From Nymphaea colorata (Eukaryota; Streptophyta; Magnoliopsida; Nymphaeales; Nymphaeaceae): DNA of 64,000 nt. Each line of letters starts with the position of its first letter. Positions within the stretch are counted from its first letter, which is position 1. The notes under the pieces were generated by a model, which saw only the letters and a program-made list of their open reading frames with translations, ran no database searches and had not been told where the DNA came from. The stretch spans positions 6,083,501-6,147,500 of the forward strand of contig NC_045142.1 in the NCBI RefSeq assembly GCF_008831285.2, written 5' to 3'. Shown here piece after piece: positions 59,397-64,000 of this stretch. The translations under genes and the position numbers were made by a program.

Positions 59397-61230
59397 TCTC
59401 CTCCTCGGTCTTCTCTCAGTCGAGAGATCAAATCCCTCTCCTCCAAGCGCCTGGAAAACGAAACAGAAGCCCGGCCCCTTCGACAGTGGAGTCGGGGAAC
59501 GCGTTTGCGTGCATGGGCGTCATTTCTAAGGCGCGTTTGATTGTGGAGGTAGTTTTCCCTCTGAGAAAAGTTCTACCCATGGAAACCTTTGATTCAGAAC
59601 CTGCCTCTTAAGAAACGTTTGATTGCAAACAATTCTTTCACATCAAGAAACTTTTACCCTGAATGAGGGGGGTTATCCAGATACGACGATCAAACGCACA
59701 AAAAAGTTTTCGTGGATTTATTGTTCGCCTGTATCTCAAAACTAGTATAACGGCACTTCAAGAGGCACTCTTGACAGAATCGGCCGTTATTGCCGATACG
59801 ATGCAGACTTGGCGTTATATATATATATATATGTTTAAATTCTAAATCAATTTAAATTTGTTTCAAAAAGCATAACATACAAAAAAAAAAAAAAAAAAAA
59901 GTAGGTTTCTAATTTAATTCTCATATCACTATGCCTTTGTGGCATGTAACTGAAAGGGTGCACAGTTGTCATCGCATACTATCGCATACTATAAAGCAGC
60001 CCATAACCTTAAATGTACAGAAAATTAGCAGCATTCGGGTTTCTTTTATAGGTTGTGAGTTGGTAAACTCTCACTCATTCAAAATTAGTTTAAATCCAAA
60101 AAATAAAAAGTGAGTTAATAGAACATGATTTTTATAGACTAATACATCATATTTATGAGCAAGCACAGTTATGGATATTGACTTGGCCCTAAAGGGTGTG
60201 TCAAACCCGGTGAGGTTTGACACACCATGTTGGATAAGAAGTTGGTAGGCAACTGGTCTCTGTTGTAGAGCGACATGAACGTATACAAATCAGATAAACT
60301 TCCAAAAAATAAGAGGGTAATGCCTCTTAGAAACTTAGCATGTCATGTTTAATATTATTTAGAATCTTATTATGTCCCATTTAATATTATTTAGAATCTT
60401 ATTATGTCCCATTTAATATTATCCTGACCAGTAGCGTAGATGTTAACCTATTGACGGATACGAACTGAATTTGCTGAACTAAGTTTCATGTCAATTGTTG
60501 TTCACACGATTTCCGTTCCGAATCGTTCTAATGAGGGACCGATACGTTACACATCAACCAATGCCGTCGCATACAACTAGTGATAAAACTAGTCCCAAGA
60601 TCAACTAAATGACATACTAAAATTTGTTTCATTTTTAGCAAGGAGAAGTTTGGAAAGCAAACTAATGAATTGGCAACTATGATAATAAGTTATATTCTTC
60701 CATATTATTCCGAACACGCTTGCGTTGTTAGTAAAAAAATAATATTATATTGTTCAACAATGTAAGACCACTTACTTAAATTAGGTTAATTAAGATAAAA
60801 TGACTAAAATACCTTCAATGTGAACAAATTTTAACAATTTGAGACAAAAAATCACCGGTGTATTTGCTATAATATGTATATTTCTCGTGTTCATATTTAA
60901 ATAACAACATAATAATTAGCTTAACTATCGACTTAGCAAAATGAACTTATATATATATTTAATTAACCATAAGAAGTTTTAAGTGTAGTTTCAAATTATC
61001 CAAACGCGGTTGTCATTTAATGAAAATAAAAGACGTTGCCACCAGTTCTTCCATCTTTAAGTTTATATTTGACTTAAAATTAATGAACATTGTAAGGGTA
61101 GGCCGTTTTATGGCAGTTGCCATTGGAGAAAGGTACTTATTAGGAAATCAGAAATGTAGGACCCACATTTTAGATTTGTGCCAAAGAAAGTGGACGTCAA
61201 ATGAGGATTCTCCCACGACCTAACACGGTG
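59397..61230. other. Intergenic DNA 5' of the HAD gene
   Basis: It includes the HAD promoter and 5' UTR next to 59397. A possible MITE with inverted GCGTTTGAT/ATCAAACGC ends spans 59533-59697. There is an (AT)n tract at about 59816-59832 and an A20 run at 59881-59900. A 32-bp direct repeat lies at 60347-60410. No gene was recognised. Confidence 0.5.
60347..60424. repeat. 32-bp tandem repeat, 2.4 copies
   Basis: The unit TTTAATATTATTTAGAATC...GTCCC occurs at 60347-60378 and 60379-60410 with one mismatch, then a partial copy. Confidence 0.92.
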
Positions 61231-62828
61231 AAACCTATTCGGGGACAAGAGATCTCCTCTTCTTCAGTTTCACCCGAAAGTAGGGTGAAAAAAATCTCTC
61301 CTCTTCTTGTGGCAGGGTTTCCTTCGCCCCCAATCTGCGACATCTAGGGTTTCCCTCCTTGGCGCCTGGCGGCCATACTCGCAGCAGACGCCGAGCCGAA
61401 GGTTTCCCTCTCTTTCGTTTTGAGTGCGTTGAATGCCAAGGAGTTGTATTGGCTATTCCACCCGTGGCCACTTTGTTGTCTTGGAGTATCTAAGAAGGTG
61501 ATGTCTCTATAACAGCAATAATAAGCATATTTCATTAGGTCATGCACCATCCCTTTTGGTGTGATCAATCCCCATTCCACCAAGATGGGCAGATGTGATT
61601 CTTGGCTCTATGTGCTGCTGCATTGTGTTTTTTCCTTTTTGATAGCATATTGTTTTTCTAAAAGAAATATATTTTAGCCATGTTTAGGTTTGGTTGTTAT
61701 CTGATATGAGGAATTTATGATTTGTTAACGTTTTCTAACTTCATATACGTTTCAGGGATTTGCGGTTATTTTTCGTCGGAGTTACGGTCAAATATCAAGC
61801 TCTCTTCCTTTCAGACTGTCCTTTTCTTTTGAAGGTGGTATTGAAATATTTTCTTCTTGTTGGAACTTCACATGACAAATGCTTCACAGAACCGTCAGCA
61901 TGAATCGTAAAATATGTTGTTGGCATTTTTTCTTAAAATATTGCTCGGCCTTTCTGCTTGCCTTGTACACATATTGCTTCACGCTTTACTTTCCATTTGC
62001 TCAATCCTGCTCAATCATGAAGATGTGGCCCTTGGGACGCTTATTCCAGGCTATTCAGCTGCTTGACAACCCAATTCCAAATATCAATTGGCATATCTAT
62101 TTCTTTGTTGAGCAGCCTGGTTTTGATAGGATGTTGAATGACTTCATATAATGTGTTAATTGAGTTGCCCTCATACGATGGTTCCTGCATGGAATAGGTT
62201 ATTTTCTAGATGATACACTTGGTTCGGCAAAACTTGAAGTTTTTCTGCTACGGTCACTACTGTAGCACGTCGTGCAATTCCAAGGTGTATAAGTTTCTGA
62301 TTGTTTATAACATCATTGTGGCTTTCGTCCCCTTGAAGCGACTTGTTGTAAGCTGCAAAAGAGTGGTTCTAGACTTTTAACTGCCACTGGTTTGTCTCAG
62401 TTCCTTCTTAATTTGTTTTTACTGATTTTCTCTGGAGCTCATAGTAACCAACACTCAGTAATGGTCCATTTTCCTCGTTTCCCATGCCCTAACTTATACA
62501 TTGGTAGGGACTTGGTTTCCGTCTTTTTTAATAGACTACATTGTTGTTGTTGCTTATCATGTCTAAAATAAACTGTCCGATGAATTATTCTACATGAACA
62601 TAGAACTATAGTGCCTTCTTATTTTTTTTTTTTGTTCCTTTAGATAATTAGGAAAGTGGCAACAATTATAAACTCTATTCTCTGTTTGTACTACATTGTC
62701 TAATAGGTTCTTAGAGTCAGAAGTATCAGTAATTCCAATTTCTATCTAACGTTTTACTTAATAGTTAATACAGTCTTTGTAGGTGCATACGGAAAAGTAA
62801 CTTAGGATCGGTGTGTTTGCTACTAGAT
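61231..62828 (+). promoter_or_regulatory. Probable 5' region of the Myb/SANT-like gene
   Basis: CT-rich sequence with two AGGGTTT motifs (telo-box-like, about 61315 and 61348) looks like a plant 5' UTR and leader. The remaining 1.4 kb up to the first recognised coding exon is T-rich like an intron, with a possible acceptor TTTGTAG at 62775-62781. No upstream coding exon was recognised. Confidence 0.35.
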
Positions 62829-63364
62829 ATGGAAGATGATGAAGTGACATCTGACCAGATTAACAAGCGTGAGAACATAGTTTGGGCAGATAACGAGATT
62901 GATTATCTGGTCCAGTGCTTAATAGAACAAGCACGAATGCCAGGGATGAAAGTAAAAGGAGGGTTAAAAGGAAAAGCAATGGCAACCATTGAGAAGAAAA
63001 TGATTGAAAAGTTTGGGCCAGAATTCACAAAGGAAAAAATTAAAAATAAACTGAAGTATGTGAAGCCAAATTTGACAACTTGCAAGGAAATTCTCGATAC
63101 TAGTGGCTTTAGTTGGGATCCTGTAAAGAAGTGCATCGATGTTGATGACAGTGCATGGAGGGATTACATTCAGGTAATTGTTTCAAAAGCCCATAAATTC
63201 AAACTCTCTTTTGGCAATCTTCTCCTCTTTCCTGATAGCCTACATATAAGATCATAATATTATGCAGAAATATCCGGATAGAAAGAGATACAGAAATGCT
63301 CAAAAATGGAAATACTTCGAAGAATTTCAAGAGGTATACGGAGACTCTAATGCTAATTGTGAAG
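62829..63364 (+). CDS. Myb/SANT-like DNA-binding domain protein, 5' part of gene
   Basis: Exon 1 (62829-63173, 115 codons) joins exon 2 (63268-63364) in phase through a standard GT-AG intron. The donor is CAG|GTAATT and the acceptor ATGCAG. The protein begins with an acidic stretch, then a Myb/SANT-like domain (Pfam Myb_DNA-bind_3 type). Landmarks: W near residue 19, a long helical middle with KIKNKLKYVK, SGFSWDPVKKCIDVDDSAW, then KYPDRKRYRNAQKWKYFEEF. Such proteins are either host factors or partners of PIF/Harbinger transposases. After exon 2 a donor GTAAGA follows at 63365, and no further exon is recognised before the window ends. The stop is therefore outside the window or the gene is a fragment. 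Function unknown. Confidence 0.75.
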
Positions 63365-64000
63365 GTAAGAGCATTGTTGATCATGTGCTCGTAAACAATA
63401 TAAATGAACAATAAGTTTGTCTATTGGTAAAAAGAAAAAAAAAATCCAGTCGCTGCATATATCCATCAGTGAGTGTTGGATCCCACCATTCCATTGCATG
63501 GAAGCTCCCCTCTCACACAGACATCCGACACCTGCCCTCCTAACCTATTGTTGTTCCCCAGTTATTATACATATTATTTGTTTTCCCCATTACACTGCTC
63601 CCACCCTCCATCGACTGCCTCCAATTACATAGTTGAAGCATTGCCACATTCCAACAGTTGTTCCATGCCTCCTACATCCGTAATCTCCTCCAAGAAGCGT
63701 ATCTCTTTCTCTTTTCAACAAGCTACAAGCAATATTATAGAATCTCTTTGTCAAAGTTATTTGAACTTTACATGGGTGCAGAGAGGGGTGGCCATGAGGA
63801 GACCCATTTTGGGACTGGTTACCGTTATCCTGATCCTTTTTTTTTTCCTCTCTCACCTACCCTTTAGTTTTTCCCCTTCTATTTATTTTTCTTTGTCACA
63901 ACCATTTATGCCACCATAGAATTGATGAATCCTAGGAATGAAAAGCGATTTGAAAAACCATTCCCATTTTGTGACTGGTATTACTCACACACACACACAC
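63365..64000 (+). other. Unassigned sequence, probably intron of the Myb/SANT-like gene
   Basis: Contains C/T-rich stretches and two overlapping ORFs of low-complexity composition but no recognised domain. A (CA)n tract starts at about 63981 and runs off the window. Confidence 0.4.

Noticed and set aside
63473-63919. 148-aa ORF after Myb/SANT exon 2
   Set aside because: Ser/Pro/Phe-rich low-complexity reading of C/T-rich DNA, no domain, not in phase evidence with exon 2.
1-64000. tRNA, rRNA, CRISPR or prokaryotic operon features
   Set aside because: None found. The tRNA-like boxes at about 5.0-5.3 kb lack cloverleaf pairing and belong to SINEs; the genome is eukaryotic.

Overview
This is nuclear DNA of a flowering plant. 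The genes are split by many introns, introns are long (one is 8 kb), intergenic DNA is AT-rich, and retroelement wreckage and small DNA transposons are everywhere. The recognisable proteins are plant forms: a clock pseudo-response regulator with a CCT domain, mitochondrial enoyl reductase, Elongator ELP6, and a mitochondrial HAD phosphatase. The species cannot be fixed from the sequence. Divergence of the regulator from what I remember of rice and Arabidopsis hints at a lineage outside the core grasses and crucifers, but this is only an impression. All exon joins below were placed by hand from splice signals, reading phase and family resemblance.

Layout. 1-10 kb: a decayed Ty1/copia pol remnant, a miniature LTR element (TRIM) with a perfect 5-bp target duplication, tRNA-derived SINE remains, two copies of a hAT-like MITE family, then the GC-rich 5' region of the clock gene. 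10.1-24.9 kb (+): a PRR7/PRR37-like gene of 8 coding exons and 761 codons. Its 8-kb first intron holds a Ty3/gypsy ruin and its 3.7-kb fourth intron holds two MITEs and a shuffled copia block. 25-28 kb: repeats, including a 50-bp-arm GC-rich hairpin and a region with CACTA-like subterminal motifs. 28.2-34.1 kb (-): a nearly full-length, inactivated L1-type LINE. 36.8-38.6 kb (-): a second, truncated LINE.

41.3-59.4 kb is the densest genic part: ELP6 (-, 5 exons, 266 aa), MECR (+, 10 exons, 386 aa) and a HAD-family hydrolase (-, 12 exons, 383 aa). ELP6 and MECR are divergent. MECR and the hydrolase converge. The last kilobases carry the start of a Myb/SANT-like gene that may run off the window.

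The genes are not an operon and show no shared pathway: circadian transcriptional repression, tRNA wobble modification through Elongator, mitochondrial type II fatty-acid synthesis, a mitochondrial phosphatase of unknown substrate, and a transposon-related DNA-binding protein. The most unusual structural points are two GC-AG introns in one gene, CT microsatellites directly abutting the first 5' splice site of two neighbouring genes, a 17-bp tandem duplication that knocks out LINE ORF1, and several small elements with intact target-site duplications.
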